A stretch of 64,000 bases of DNA from NCBI GenBank assembly GCA_016292785.1, contig JAEDFL010000003.1, positions 30,664 through 94,663 of the forward strand, given 5' to 3'. Positions within the stretch are counted from its first letter, which is position 1, and the number at the start of each line of letters is the position of its first letter. Positions 52,192 to 62,146 of this stretch are shown here, piece by piece. The position numbers and the translations under genes were made by a program. The notes under the pieces were generated by a model. It saw only the letters and a program-made list of their open reading frames with translations. It was not told where the DNA came from and ran no database searches. Source of the DNA: Clostridiaceae bacterium. GTDB taxonomy: Bacteria > Bacillota > Clostridia > Oscillospirales > Acutalibacteraceae.

Positions 52192-54099
52192 ATGCCGAAC
52201 AATGAAAAAACCGACAAGGTTCAGAAGTCTGCGGCTAAAAACAAGCAGACCAAACGCAGTGTAAAACAGTCAAAAACTGCAAAAAATCAAAAAAATTTGA
52301 CGTCCAAGAACGAAAAGACTTTACCGAAAAAATCGAACGCAAGAGGCGTTCAGGACGCCGAAAGAAAAAGAACGGCTCAGAAAAAGACCAATCAGAAGAA
52401 AAGAAGCTCGTCTAACTCTAAAAAGAACAGGAAGAAAAACGTCAAATCAGTTAAGATCGGATTTCTCGGCGGCTTGAACGAGATCGGCAAGAATATCACG
52501 GTATATGAATTCGAAAATGATATTGTAATTGTAGACTGCGGTCTTGCTTTCCCCGAGGCTGATATGCTCGGAGTCGATCTTGTCATTCCGGATTTCACCT
52601 ATCTTGAGGAAAACAGGGATAAGATCAGGGGTATTATCATCACTCACGGACATGAGGATCACATCGGCGGTCTTGCCTATCTTTTACAGAAAATCAACAT
52701 TCCCGTTTACGGAACAAGACTTACTATGGGACTTGTTGAGGGCAAGCTTGAAGAGCATAAGCTTTTAAGCGGTGCTAAGCTCAATGTTATTAAACCGGGC
52801 GATACAATCAAGCTCGGAAAGTTTGACATTGAGGCAATTCATGTCAACCATTCAATCCCCGATTCCCTTGCCTTTGCAATCAAGTGCGAGGCAGGAGTCA
52901 TTGTGCAGATGGGCGATTTCAAAATCGACAGCACTCCGATTGACGGCGGTATGATTGACATTAACCGCTTTGCGGAGCTTGGCAGAGACGGCGTTCTCTG
53001 TATGCTCTCCGATTCCACTAACGCCGAAAGAAAGGGTTATACGGAGAGTGAACGTGCCGTCGGCGCATCGCTCAGAACTCTGTTTGAACAGGCAGGAAAA
53101 AGAAGGATTATCATTGCCACCTTTGCTTCAAATGTTCACCGTGTTCAGCAGATTATAGATCAGGCTCAGGCTCTCGGCAGAAAGGTTGCTCTTTCGGGCA
53201 GAAGCCTTGAAAATGTTGTAGAGATCGGTTCAAAGCTCGGATACCTCAATGTTGATGAGGGTGAGCTTGTGAGCATTGATATGATAAACAAATATCCCGA
53301 TGACAAGATGGTCATTATCACCACAGGCAGTCAGGGTGAGCCTATGTCCGCTCTTTCGAGAATGGCTTTTTCAGGTCATAAAAAGGTTTCTATCGGTCCG
53401 AACGACTGTATTATTATCTCGGCAAATCCCATTCCGGGCAATGAAAAAACCGTCGGTAATGTTATTAACGAGCTTATGAAGCTCGGAGCGGATGTAATAT
53501 ACGAAAAGAGCTACGGCGTTCATGTTTCCGGCCACGCATGTCAGGAAGAGCTGAAGCTGATGATGGGAATTATCAAGCCAAAGTTTTTTATTCCCGTTCA
53601 CGGCGAGCAGAAGCATATCAGAAAACACGCTCAGCTTGCCGAAAGCATGGGTATTCCCAAGAGCAATATCTTTATTGCGGACAACGGAGTATGCCTTGAT
53701 GTTTCCGAAAACGGAATCAAGCCGCTTGAAGACATTCCTGCCGGACAGGTATTTGTTGACGGCTCGGGAGTGGGCGATGTCGGTAACGTTGTTCTCAGAG
53801 ACAGAAAACGTCTTGCCGAGGACGGACTCATTATCGTTGTTGCAACAATGGATTCTTACACAGGTGAAATCCTTGCAGGCCCCGATATAATGACAAGAGG
53901 TTTTGTCTATGTCAGAGAGTCCGAGGAGCTTATCGACGAGGCAAAAGAGATTGCGCGCTATGCGATTGAAAACTGTGTTTACAACAATATCCGTGACTGG
54001 AACACGATAAAATCCAAGGTCAGAGATGAGGTTTCTCACCTTATGTATGACAGAACCAAGAGAAGTCCGATGATTCTTTCGATTATTATGGAGGTATAA
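52192..54099 (+). CDS. rnj: Ribonuclease J with basic N-terminal extension
   Basis: A 635-residue metallo-beta-lactamase/beta-CASP RNase. Zinc motif HGHEDHIGG lies at residues 152-160 (His152, His154, Asp156, His157); the same His is residue 74 in B. subtilis RNase J1, so about 78 extra residues precede the fold. That extension (1-83) is almost all Lys/Asn/Gln/Thr/Ser with blocks such as KRSSSNSKKNRKKN. The beta-CASP motifs (SDSTNAERKG, FASNVHR, SGRSLEN, TGSQGEP, HVSGHA) follow. RNase J is a 5'-3' exo- and endonuclease central to mRNA decay. Starts at ATG 52192 with AGGAGT upstream. Confidence 0.94.
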   Translation: MPNNEKTDKVQKSAAKNKQTKRSVKQSKTAKNQKNLTSKNEKTLPKKSNARGVQDAERKRTAQKKTNQKKRSSSNSKKNRKKNVKSVKIGFLGGLNEIGKNITVYEFENDIVIVDCGLAFPEADMLGVDLVIPDFTYLEENRDKIRGIIITHGHEDHIGGLAYLLQKINIPVYGTRLTMGLVEGKLEEHKLLSGAKLNVIKPGDTIKLGKFDIEAIHVNHSIPDSLAFAIKCEAGVIVQMGDFKIDSTPIDGGMIDINRFAELGRDGVLCMLSDSTNAERKGYTESERAVGASLRTLFEQAGKRRIIIATFASNVHRVQQIIDQAQALGRKVALSGRSLENVVEIGSKLGYLNVDEGELVSIDMINKYPDDKMVIITTGSQGEPMSALSRMAFSGHKKVSIGPNDCIIISANPIPGNEKTVGNVINELMKLGADVIYEKSYGVHVSGHACQEELKLMMGIIKPKFFIPVHGEQKHIRKHAQLAESMGIPKSNIFIADNGVCLDVSENGIKPLEDIPAGQVFVDGSGVGDVGNVVLRDRKRLAEDGLIIVVATMDSYTGEILAGPDIMTRGFVYVRESEELIDEAKEIARYAIENCVYNNIRDWNTIKSKVRDEVSHLMYDRTKRSPMILSIIMEV

Positions 54100-54119
54100 T
54101 AACTCCTATGATTTGAAAG

Positions 54120-54145
54120 ACTGCGTTCGGTTTAACGTCCGCAGT
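54120..54145 (+). other. Hairpin upstream of gdpP
   Basis: ACTGCG (54120-54125) pairs with CGCAGT (54140-54145), 14-nt loop, no T run; it lies just before the gdpP ribosome site. It may be a processing or weak attenuation site. Confidence 0.35.
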
Positions 54146-54167
54146 TGGCAGAAAGGATTGGTCATTT

Positions 54168-56162
54168 ATGAAAGACAAGATCATATCACTGATTCGCAGT
54201 TTTCCGGTTATTTCTGCGGCTTCGGCGGCGGCTTTGCTGTTTACCGTTCTGACATTTATCATTGGTTCGGTTTGGCTTGCTGTTGTTGAATTGATTGCAT
54301 TGATCGGCGTCGTTGTCTACCTTGTTTTGTACTACGACCTGATGAGTGCAAGAAAGCAGAAGCTTATCACTCACATATCCTCGGATCTTGAGGAATATGT
54401 TAAAAACATTTCCGACAATTATCCGCTTCCTATCATCATCTGCTCGCCGAACGGAAAAATCGAGTGGTTTAACGACCGCTTTGAGGAGGCTATCGGTCCT
54501 CATTCCTCTGGTTACAGCGAGTTAAGCTCCGTGTTTGAAAATGTCGGTATAGACACTCTTCTAGACGCTTCCGTAAGCGGAGTTGTGATTGACTGTGACG
54601 ACAAGAGCTTTAATGTTTTTTCTCACCGTGTCAAGGTCGGTGAAAATGATATGATCGTTATGTACCTTGTTGATATCACTAAGTACAGAAAAATTGCAAA
54701 CGATTATTTCCGCTCCCGTCCTGCTCTTGCAATTATGACGATCGACAATATGTCGGAAATCCGGCAGGATCACAGGGAGAGTGACTGCGCCGCAATCAGA
54801 AACGGCGTTGAAAAGAAGATTGAAACATGGCTCGGAAAGTATGACTGCCTTATCACTAAGGTCGGTGACAACAGCTTCTACGTCGTTGCCGAAAAGCAGA
54901 ATATCGACGATATGATAACCAGAAAATTCGATATCCTCGACGAGATCCGTGAGTATACCTATGACGGCAAATATGTCGGAGTTACTCTTTCCGTCGGAGT
55001 CGGAACAGGTGCAAATGTTTCCGAGTGTGAAAGGAACGCAAAGCTTTCGCTTGATATGGCTCTCGGCAGAGGCGGAGATCAGGCGGTTGTCAGGAATAAG
55101 GATAAATACGATTTCTTTGGCGGAGTTTCAAAGAGCGTTGAAACAGGCAGTAAGGTAAAGTCGAGAGTTGTTGCTTCTGCATTGGCAGAGCTTATCCAGG
55201 GCTGTGAAAACGTCTATGTAATGGGACACAGATTCCCCGATTTTGACGCAATAGGCTCGGCCTTCGGTATTGTTTGTATAGCCAAGAAGCTTGGGAAAAA
55301 CGCCTTTATAGTTACCGACAGGGAGAAGTCAATGGCAGGCTCCCTGCTTGAAAGGGCGGACAGTGAATTTCCTGATGTTGTTGTTTCGACTGAGACTGCA
55401 AAGCTCGATTTTGCCAAGAGTAAAAAGAATCTGCTGATTGTTGTGGATACCCACATAAAGACCTTTGTTGAAAGTCCCGATCTTCTTTCAATGTCAAAAA
55501 TGACGGTCGTCATAGATCACCACAGAAAAGCGGTTGATTATATTGACGATGCTGTTATATTTTTCCACGATCCGAGTGCGTCCTCTACCGCTGAGCTTGT
55601 TACGGAGCTTATTGAATACATTCCTGCCGTTGACGAAACAGGAAGCTTTGTTGCGGACGCTCTGCTTTCGGGAATTATGCTCGACACAAAGAACTTTATA
55701 CTCAGAGTCGGAGTGGGCACCTTTGAAGCGGCGGCTAAGCTCAAGGATTTCGGAGCTGATCCGATCAGGGTAAAGAAGCTCTCGTCAAACGATATGGACA
55801 GCTACCGTGAAAGAAACAAGATAGTCGATTCGGCCAAGAAATATAAAAACTGCGCCATTGCCGTTGCCGATGACGAAACTCCGGATATCAGACTTATCAG
55901 CGCACAGGCGGCCGATGAGCTGCTTTGCGTCAGCGGAGTTGACGCTTCTTTCGTTATTTTTAAGCTCGGCGACTGTATTTGTGTTTCCGCACGTTCCTTC
56001 GGTGCGGTCAACGTACAGGTCATTATGGAGTATATGAACGGCGGCGGACATCAGACAATGGCTGCTGTGCAGGTGAAAAATTCTACATTTGCAGAGGTCA
56101 CGGAGCAGGTTATGCGAAGTCTCGACCGATACAATGAGTCAATAAACAAAAGCGAGGTATAA
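54168..56162 (+). CDS. gdpP: Cyclic-di-AMP phosphodiesterase GdpP
   Basis: A 664-residue GdpP: two N-terminal membrane helices (about 12-60), a degenerate PAS domain (about 70-170), a degenerate GGDEF domain (about 175-300, no GGDEF motif) and DHH/DHHA1 phosphodiesterase domains (MGHRFPDFDAIGSA; DHHRKAVD; GGGHQTMAAVQV at the end). It hydrolyses c-di-AMP, controlling potassium and wall homeostasis. Order gdpP-rplI-dnaB, with a 3-nt gap to rplI, is the standard Firmicutes arrangement. Confidence 0.95.
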   Translation: MKDKIISLIRSFPVISAASAAALLFTVLTFIIGSVWLAVVELIALIGVVVYLVLYYDLMSARKQKLITHISSDLEEYVKNISDNYPLPIIICSPNGKIEWFNDRFEEAIGPHSSGYSELSSVFENVGIDTLLDASVSGVVIDCDDKSFNVFSHRVKVGENDMIVMYLVDITKYRKIANDYFRSRPALAIMTIDNMSEIRQDHRESDCAAIRNGVEKKIETWLGKYDCLITKVGDNSFYVVAEKQNIDDMITRKFDILDEIREYTYDGKYVGVTLSVGVGTGANVSECERNAKLSLDMALGRGGDQAVVRNKDKYDFFGGVSKSVETGSKVKSRVVASALAELIQGCENVYVMGHRFPDFDAIGSAFGIVCIAKKLGKNAFIVTDREKSMAGSLLERADSEFPDVVVSTETAKLDFAKSKKNLLIVVDTHIKTFVESPDLLSMSKMTVVIDHHRKAVDYIDDAVIFFHDPSASSTAELVTELIEYIPAVDETGSFVADALLSGIMLDTKNFILRVGVGTFEAAAKLKDFGADPIRVKKLSSNDMDSYRERNKIVDSAKKYKNCAIAVADDETPDIRLISAQAADELLCVSGVDASFVIFKLGDCICVSARSFGAVNVQVIMEYMNGGGHQTMAAVQVKNSTFAEVTEQVMRSLDRYNESINKSEV

Positions 56163-56165
56163 AAA

Positions 56166-56609
56166 ATGAAAGTTATTCTCAATCAGGACGTTAAAGGTCT
56201 CGGAAAAAAAGGGGAGCTTGTCAACACGTCCGACGGTTATGCCCGTAATTTCCTTTTCCCGAGAAAGCTTGCATCAGAGGCAAATTCTCAGGCAATGACG
56301 GAGCTTCAGAACCGTGAAAATTCAAAGAAGCATAAAATTGCGGTAGAAACTCAGGAGGCCAAGGATGCCGCCGCAAAGATAGAAGGAAAGATTATAAAGG
56401 TCACTGCCAAGGCAGGTCAGGGCGGACGTCTTTTCGGCTCCGTTACATCCAAGGAAATTGCCGCCGAAATGAAGAATCAGTTCGGCATCGACATTGACAG
56501 AAGAAAGATCACTGTAAACGACATCAAGGCTTTCGGAACTTATCCTGCTACGGTAAAGCTTTACCAGGGAGTTACCGCCGAATTTAAGGTAGCGGTTTCC
56601 GAAGCATAA
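56166..56609 (+). CDS. rplI: 50S ribosomal protein bL9
   Basis: A 147-residue bL9 with the N-terminal signature [35 protein letters not shown], the connecting helix and the C-terminal domain. Length is normal. Starts four bases after the gdpP stop with GAGG overlapping the end of gdpP. Confidence 0.97.
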   Translation: MKVILNQDVKGLGKKGELVNTSDGYARNFLFPRKLASEANSQAMTELQNRENSKKHKIAVETQEAKDAAAKIEGKIIKVTAKAGQGGRLFGSVTSKEIAAEMKNQFGIDIDRRKITVNDIKAFGTYPATVKLYQGVTAEFKVAVSEA

Positions 56610-56627
56610 CAAACCGGAGATAAAGCT

Positions 56628-58001
56628 ATGGATAATACAAATTATTCAAGTGAATCTGTTTTCAGCCTTGAAGCGGAACAGGCGGTGCTCGGCTCGATTT
56701 TGATGGATCCGGGCTGTATGCCGCAGGTTCAAGTCTATCTGAGTGCGGACGATTTTTATCTTCCTCAGCACCGTGCAATCTATACTGCTATTGCGACTAT
56801 TGACGCTTCCGGCGGAAAGATAGATCCGCTGATTGTGCTTGACAGCCTTGTCAGGGACAAGGTGTATGACTCTGCTGCAGGAAAGAATTATCTATTTCAG
56901 CTTGCCCAGTGCGTTCCGTCAACTGCGAACGTCGAGTCTTACGCTAAGATTGTAAAAGAGAAGTTTTACATACGTTCTCTGATAAACGCTTCAAAGGAGA
57001 TAATCGAGGACGCTTCAACTCAGGATCAGGCGGCGGAGGAGCTGCTTGAAACTGCGGAACAGAAGATATATAATATCCGACAGGGAAAAAAGACAAATGC
57101 TCCGTCAAAGATCGGAGATATCATTGTCGGAGAGGTTTATACAACACTCCAGCACCTCACTTCACCCGAAAAAGATCTTTACAAGGGTTATCCCACAGGC
57201 TATTCGGATCTTGACAAGGTACTCACCGGCTTGCACAAGTCAGATCTTATTCTGATCGGCGCACGTCCTGCGATGGGTAAAACGAGCTTTGCCTTGAATC
57301 TTGCAAGGAACGTTGCCGTTATCGGTAAGAGGAAAACTCTGATGTTTTCGCTTGAAATGACTAAGGAACAGCTTGCAATGAGAGTGCTTTCGACCGAGGC
57401 AAGAGTCAATTCCGCAAAAATGAGAACAGGCGAGCTTGACGGCGACGACTGGCAGAGACTCGGAATTGCGACTAATGCACTTTCCGGCGTCGAGCTTTAT
57501 TTTGACGACACAAGCTCAATAACCGTTCCCGAAATGAAGGCAAGGATCAGACGGCTGAGAGATGTCGAATGTGTTATAATTGACTATCTCGGACTTATTC
57601 GTCCGGCAGGCAGGGTAGAAAACCGTGTTCAGGCGGTCAGCGAAATTACAAGAGAACTGAAGCTTATGGCTAAGGATCTTGCAATTCCCGTTATCGTCTG
57701 CGCCCAGCTTTCCAGAGGAACAGAGGGCAGGGGAGGCTCACACCGTCCTCAGCTTTCCGATTTGCGTGAATCCGGCTCTATTGAACAGGACGCCGATATT
57801 GTTCTTATGCTTTACCGTCCCGATTATTATAACAACGGTGACGAGGATCAGAATGATGATGAAAATGCTCAGCAGCTTGCAAACAAGGCGGAGATCATTG
57901 TTGCAAAGAACCGTCACGGTCCGACCGATACAGTTGAAATGATTTGGGACGCCGACCATACTCTGTTTATATCTGCGGAGAGGATCAGAAATGATATGTA
58001 A
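56628..58001 (+). CDS. dnaB: Replicative DNA helicase DnaB
   Basis: A 457-residue DnaB-type helicase (DnaC in Bacillus naming). N-terminal primase-interacting domain begins SLEAEQAVLGSILMD; the RecA-type motor has GARPAMGKTSFALNLA (Walker A), VIIDYLGLI (Walker B), AQLSRGTEGR and LRESGSIEQDADIVLMLYRPDYY. It follows rplI by 18 nt and overlaps tilS by 11 bases. Confidence 0.96.
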   Translation: MDNTNYSSESVFSLEAEQAVLGSILMDPGCMPQVQVYLSADDFYLPQHRAIYTAIATIDASGGKIDPLIVLDSLVRDKVYDSAAGKNYLFQLAQCVPSTANVESYAKIVKEKFYIRSLINASKEIIEDASTQDQAAEELLETAEQKIYNIRQGKKTNAPSKIGDIIVGEVYTTLQHLTSPEKDLYKGYPTGYSDLDKVLTGLHKSDLILIGARPAMGKTSFALNLARNVAVIGKRKTLMFSLEMTKEQLAMRVLSTEARVNSAKMRTGELDGDDWQRLGIATNALSGVELYFDDTSSITVPEMKARIRRLRDVECVIIDYLGLIRPAGRVENRVQAVSEITRELKLMAKDLAIPVIVCAQLSRGTEGRGGSHRPQLSDLRESGSIEQDADIVLMLYRPDYYNNGDEDQNDDENAQQLANKAEIIVAKNRHGPTDTVEMIWDADHTLFISAERIRNDM

Positions 58002-59307
58002 GGTCAAAAATACAATAAGACGTTACAATATGCCTTTGACGGGCAGAACGGTTGCTGTCGGAGTTTCCGGGGGAGCCGATTCCATGGCTCTGTTGCATGT
58101 TCTTTTAGAGCTTAAAGATGAATATAAACTGAATGTTATCGCCTGTCACGTCAACCACGGAATAAGAGGGGAGACGGCGGACAGGGACGAGATGTTTGTT
58201 ATCAAGGAATGTGAAAAGCTCGGTGTAGAGGTTCATGTCCTTTCTGCCGATGTGCCGAGAGGTGCGGAACGTGAACATCTCGGCGTTGAAGAATACGGAC
58301 GCAGACTCCGTTATGAATTTTTCAATTCCGTTGCCGATGATGTTATTATTGCTACGGCTCATACCCTGAGTGATCGCTGTGAAACCTTGATTTTTAACAT
58401 CACAAGAGGAACGTCGGTGAAGGGCTTATGCTCGATTCCTGCGGTCAGGGATAATATTGTCCGACCTCTTATTGATTGCACAAGGGACGAAATTGAAAAA
58501 TACTGTGCCGACAATTCGATTGAATACATTACCGATGAAACGAATTTTGAGGATATTTATTCAAGAAACCGCATCAGACTGAATGTTATCCCCGAACTGA
58601 AAAAGCTGAATCCCTCGCTCGAAAAATCATTTTTCAGACTTATTTGTAATGCCGAGGAAGAAAATGACTTTATTTCAGAGCTTTCAAAGCAAATCACCGA
58701 TAAGGCAAAAAAGGAGGACGGCTATGATGCAGGGTTGATTTCATGTCAACATTCTGCTGTTGCCAAACGAGTTATAGCTGAGATAATAACCTCTGAAACG
58801 GGACTTGTTCCCGAAAGTATTCATATATTGCAGGTTGTTGATATACTTGGCGGCGGCAAAACGGAAATAATCGGAAACACGGTTGTTGAAGTCTGTAACG
58901 GTGTTTTGAGAATCAATCCGAAAGCCGAAATTATTTCAGCTTGGGAATTTGATTTTACATCATTTTTTGCCGAAACTCCTTCGGGAATGGTTAAGGCTCA
59001 AATTCTTCATAAAAATAAATTACCTTTGAAACAGTTTGTTCATAATAAAGTGTTAGACTATGACAGTATCTGCGGAGGTCTGATAATCAGGAACAGACGT
59101 CCGGGCGATAAAATTAAATTAGCAGGAAGCTCCTGCACTAAAACGTTAAAAAAACTTTTCAGCGAAAAGCATCTTGAAAACAGAAATAACATTCCCGTTC
59201 TTGCGGATGAGCTTGGCGTCTGCTGGGTTCAGGGCTTGGGATGTGCCGACAGATGCAAAATAAAAGAGAATACCGAAAAAATCCTATTTTTCGGAGAGGA
59301 TGGGTAA
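57991..59307 (+). CDS. tilS: tRNA(Ile)-lysidine synthase
   Basis: A 438-residue N-type PP-loop ATPase: VGVSGGADSMALLHVL (PP-loop), HVNHGIRGETADRDE, AHTLSDRCETLIFNITRG, then TilS C-terminal domains (LIIRNRRPGDKI; TLKKLFSEKHLE). It forms lysidine at C34 of tRNA-Ile(CAT) so AUA is read. ATG at 57991 lies inside the dnaB end with GGATCAGAA upstream. The normal HTxDDQxE motif reads HTLSDRCE, a divergent version of the substrate-contact motif. hpt and ftsH follow in the classic order. Confidence 0.93.
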   Translation: MICKVKNTIRRYNMPLTGRTVAVGVSGGADSMALLHVLLELKDEYKLNVIACHVNHGIRGETADRDEMFVIKECEKLGVEVHVLSADVPRGAEREHLGVEEYGRRLRYEFFNSVADDVIIATAHTLSDRCETLIFNITRGTSVKGLCSIPAVRDNIVRPLIDCTRDEIEKYCADNSIEYITDETNFEDIYSRNRIRLNVIPELKKLNPSLEKSFFRLICNAEEENDFISELSKQITDKAKKEDGYDAGLISCQHSAVAKRVIAEIITSETGLVPESIHILQVVDILGGGKTEIIGNTVVEVCNGVLRINPKAEIISAWEFDFTSFFAETPSGMVKAQILHKNKLPLKQFVHNKVLDYDSICGGLIIRNRRPGDKIKLAGSSCTKTLKKLFSEKHLENRNNIPVLADELGVCWVQGLGCADRCKIKENTEKILFFGEDG

Positions 59308-59308
59308 A

Positions 59309-59860
59309 ATGATTGAAAATGATATTAAGGAAGTCTATTTCGGCAAGGAACAGCTTCACGATATAGTAAAAAAACTCGGTGCGCAGATAAGCAGGGATTA
59401 TGAGGGCAAAAACCTCACCCTGGTAAGCATTTTAAAGGGATCGGTTATTTTTATGGCCGACCTTATGCGAGAGATCACCGTTCCGTGCGAAATTGATTTT
59501 ATGTGCGTTTCCAGCTACGGCAGCGGAACAAAGACATCGGGCACGGTTAAGATCATTAAGGATCTTGACATCAATCTTGAAGGTAAGGATCTTTTGCTTG
59601 TTGAGGATATCCTTGACAGCGGCAAAACCCTTAATTATATTACTCAGGTGCTTAAAACAAGAAATCCGGCAAGCATCAGGATATGTACTCTCCTTGATAA
59701 GCCGGAAAGACGTGAGGCCGACATAAAGGCGGATTATTTCGGAGCCTTTGTGCCTGACGAATTTGTTGTCGGCTACGGTCTTGATTTTGCAGAGAAATAC
59801 AGAAATCTTCCGTATATCGGAGTATTAAAGCCTGAGATTTATTCAACTGACAAGGAGTGA
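59309..59860 (+). CDS. hpt: Hypoxanthine phosphoribosyltransferase
   Basis: A 183-residue type I PRTase with PRPP loop [13 protein letters not shown], flexible loop [11 protein letters not shown], and the purine end [21 protein letters not shown]. It salvages hypoxanthine (and guanine) to IMP/GMP. ATG at 59309 was preferred; GGAGAGG is nine bases upstream, whereas ATG at 59300 touches that site. The stop overlaps the SD region of ftsH. Confidence 0.96.
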   Translation: MIENDIKEVYFGKEQLHDIVKKLGAQISRDYEGKNLTLVSILKGSVIFMADLMREITVPCEIDFMCVSSYGSGTKTSGTVKIIKDLDINLEGKDLLLVEDILDSGKTLNYITQVLKTRNPASIRICTLLDKPERREADIKADYFGAFVPDEFVVGYGLDFAEKYRNLPYIGVLKPEIYSTDKE

Positions 59861-59865
59861 AATAT

Positions 59866-61830
59866 TTGAACAACAGTCCTAATCAAAACAACAACCCTCC
59901 TAAGAAGAATAAGGTTTTTGCAATACTGCCTTATATTCTGATCCCTCTTATGATGGTTATAGGTATTGCCATTGCTTCTCAGCAGTCAACTAACCGTTCA
60001 AGCGAAGCAAAGTATTATCAGATAGTTCAGTACTTTGATAAGGATCAGATATCGGAGTTTTCGCTTAACCTTACGAGCGGCACGCTGAAATATAAGCTCA
60101 AGGGCGACGACACTAAGTGGCAGTACAAGGTGCCGAACGTTTCCGTTTTTATGGACGATGTAAATGAAACGGTCAGAGAGCACAACAAGAATGCAAAGTC
60201 CGAGAATGAGATGATTAAGTACGAGTTTATTTCAGGCTCGTCAACATCATGGTTTATCAACCTCCTGCCGACGGTAATAATGGGCGTGTTGCTTATAGTG
60301 CTTCTTGTTGTTATGATGAGAAGAATGAACGCTATGGGCGGCGATATGAACAAAACGCTCAGCTTCGGCAAGATCAACGCCAAAAAGTCCAAGGATCAGA
60401 AAGAAAAAACCACCTTTGAACAGGTTGCGGGTGCAGATGAGGAAAAGGAAGAGCTAAGCGAAATGGTAGATTTCCTCAAATGTCCCGAAAAGTTCAGCAC
60501 ATTGGGTGCAAGAATACCCAAGGGCGTGCTTCTTGTAGGCCCTCCGGGTACAGGTAAAACACTTCTTGCCCGTGCTGTTGCAGGTGAGGCAGACGTTCCT
60601 TTCTTCTCAATTTCCGGTTCGGATTTTGTTGAGATGTATGTCGGCGTCGGCGCTTCGAGAGTCAGAGACCTTTTTGATCAGGCGAAAAAAGAGTCTCCGT
60701 CCGTAATCTTTATAGACGAGATCGATGCAGTAGGCCGTCACAGAGGCGCAGGAATGGGCGGCGGTCACGATGAAAGAGAGCAGACTCTCAACCAGCTTCT
60801 TGTTGAGATGGACGGATTTGAAAAAAATCAGGGCGTTATCGTCATTGCCGCAACAAACCGTCCCGATATCCTTGATCCGGCGCTTCTCAGACCGGGACGT
60901 TTTGACAGACAGGTCAGAGTCGGATATCCCGACACCAAGGGAAGAGAGGCCATCCTCAGAGTTCATTCCAAGAACAAGCCGCTCGCACCGGACGTTGACC
61001 TCAGGATCATTGCAAACTCTACTGTCGGCTTTGTCGGTGCCGATCTTGAAAATCTTCTTAACGAGGCCGCTTTGCTTGCCGCAAGAAGAGACAAGAAAGC
61101 AATCACAATGGCTGAAATCGAGGAGGCTACCGTTAAGGTCATAGTCGGCACAGAGAAGAAGTCGCACAAGATGAGCGACAAAGAAAAGAAGCTTACCGCA
61201 TATCACGAAGCAGGTCATGCAATCTCGACCTATTATCTTGAAAGTCAGGATCCTGTTCGTCAGGTTTCTATCATTCCGAGAGGCTCGGCAGGCGGATATA
61301 CAATGTCCGTTCCGACTGAGGATAAGTCGTACAAAACCAAGAACGGTATGCTTGATGACATCGTTGTTCTCCTCGGCGGACGAGTTGCCGAAAAGCTTGT
61401 TCTCGGAGATATTTCCACGGGAGCTTCAAACGATATTGAGCGTGCAACAAAGCTTGCAAAGAGTATGGTTACCGAGTACGGTATGAGCGACAGAATAGGC
61501 CCTGTTTCTTATTCCTCCAGCAACGGTGAGGTTTTCCTCGGCAGAGACTACGGTCATGCCAAGGATTATTCCGAAGCCTTTGCCCAGGAAATTGACGAGG
61601 AGATAAGCTCAATCATTCACAACGGTTACGACCGCACCGAGAAGATTCTTACCGATCATATGGATAAGCTTCATGAGCTTGCTCAGTACCTTATCAAGTA
61701 CGAAAAGATCGACGGCGATAACTTTAAACGTCTGATGGAGGGCACACTTGTTGATAATAACAATGAGCCTGAAACCCTTCCTGCTGCAGATGAAGTAAAG
61801 GAAAGCTTCGAAACGGATAGCATCGAATAA
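59866..61830 (+). CDS. ftsH: ATP-dependent zinc metalloprotease FtsH
   Basis: A 654-residue membrane AAA+ protease: membrane helices at about 20-38 and 128-148 flanking an extracytoplasmic domain, AAA module with [23 protein letters not shown] and the SRH region ([20 protein letters not shown]), then the M41 zinc site HEAGH and the distal [10 protein letters not shown]. It degrades misfolded membrane proteins and regulators. TTG at 59866 was chosen: AAGGAG is eight bases upstream and the GTG at 59857 overlaps that SD. A terminator follows. Confidence 0.95.
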   Translation: MNNSPNQNNNPPKKNKVFAILPYILIPLMMVIGIAIASQQSTNRSSEAKYYQIVQYFDKDQISEFSLNLTSGTLKYKLKGDDTKWQYKVPNVSVFMDDVNETVREHNKNAKSENEMIKYEFISGSSTSWFINLLPTVIMGVLLIVLLVVMMRRMNAMGGDMNKTLSFGKINAKKSKDQKEKTTFEQVAGADEEKEELSEMVDFLKCPEKFSTLGARIPKGVLLVGPPGTGKTLLARAVAGEADVPFFSISGSDFVEMYVGVGASRVRDLFDQAKKESPSVIFIDEIDAVGRHRGAGMGGGHDEREQTLNQLLVEMDGFEKNQGVIVIAATNRPDILDPALLRPGRFDRQVRVGYPDTKGREAILRVHSKNKPLAPDVDLRIIANSTVGFVGADLENLLNEAALLAARRDKKAITMAEIEEATVKVIVGTEKKSHKMSDKEKKLTAYHEAGHAISTYYLESQDPVRQVSIIPRGSAGGYTMSVPTEDKSYKTKNGMLDDIVVLLGGRVAEKLVLGDISTGASNDIERATKLAKSMVTEYGMSDRIGPVSYSSSNGEVFLGRDYGHAKDYSEAFAQEIDEEISSIIHNGYDRTEKILTDHMDKLHELAQYLIKYEKIDGDNFKRLMEGTLVDNNNEPETLPAADEVKESFETDSIE

Positions 61831-61845
61831 TATCATATTTCATAA

Positions 61846-61878
61846 ACCGCTTTCTCAGAAATGAGAGAGCGGTTTTTT
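61846..61878 (+). terminator. Terminator of the tilS-hpt-ftsH operon
   Basis: A 12-bp stem (61846-61857 with 61862-61873, one G-T) capped by a GAAA tetraloop and followed by TTTTTT. Confidence 0.93.
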
Positions 61879-62146
61879 CTAATTATACATAATTATATAT
61901 TTGTCGAATTGTATACATAATTAGCCAAATACTGCCCAATAAAAGTTCATATTTATATCGGCAAAATATACAAAAAATCAAAAATATGATGAAAATATTG
62001 CAAAATTACTTGAAAATACAATAAAATAATGATAACATTATTATAATAATATAATAATGCAATAAACTATGGAAAATAATTGTGCAAGTTTCCATAAATT
62101 ATATTGATAATTTTGTTTGCAAATATATTATTGGGAGGTAATAAAA
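61879..62146 (+). other. AT-rich intergenic region upstream of the secreted repeat protein
   Basis: 268 bases, very AT-rich, with short TAATAA-type runs (62030-62066) and an 8-bp inverted repeat TATGGAAA/TTTCCATA (62068-62075 with 62089-62096). Several TATAAT-like strings occur, so no single promoter can be picked. The ribosome site GGGAGG lies at 62133-62138. Confidence 0.5.

Noticed and set aside
53371..54039. 222-codon minus-strand open frame in the RNase J gene
   Set aside because: Antisense shadow of a conserved coding sequence.
62068..62096. 8-bp inverted repeat TATGGAAA/TTTCCATA as a regulatory operator
   Set aside because: In such AT-rich sequence a dyad of this size can arise by chance and no promoter can be fixed beside it.
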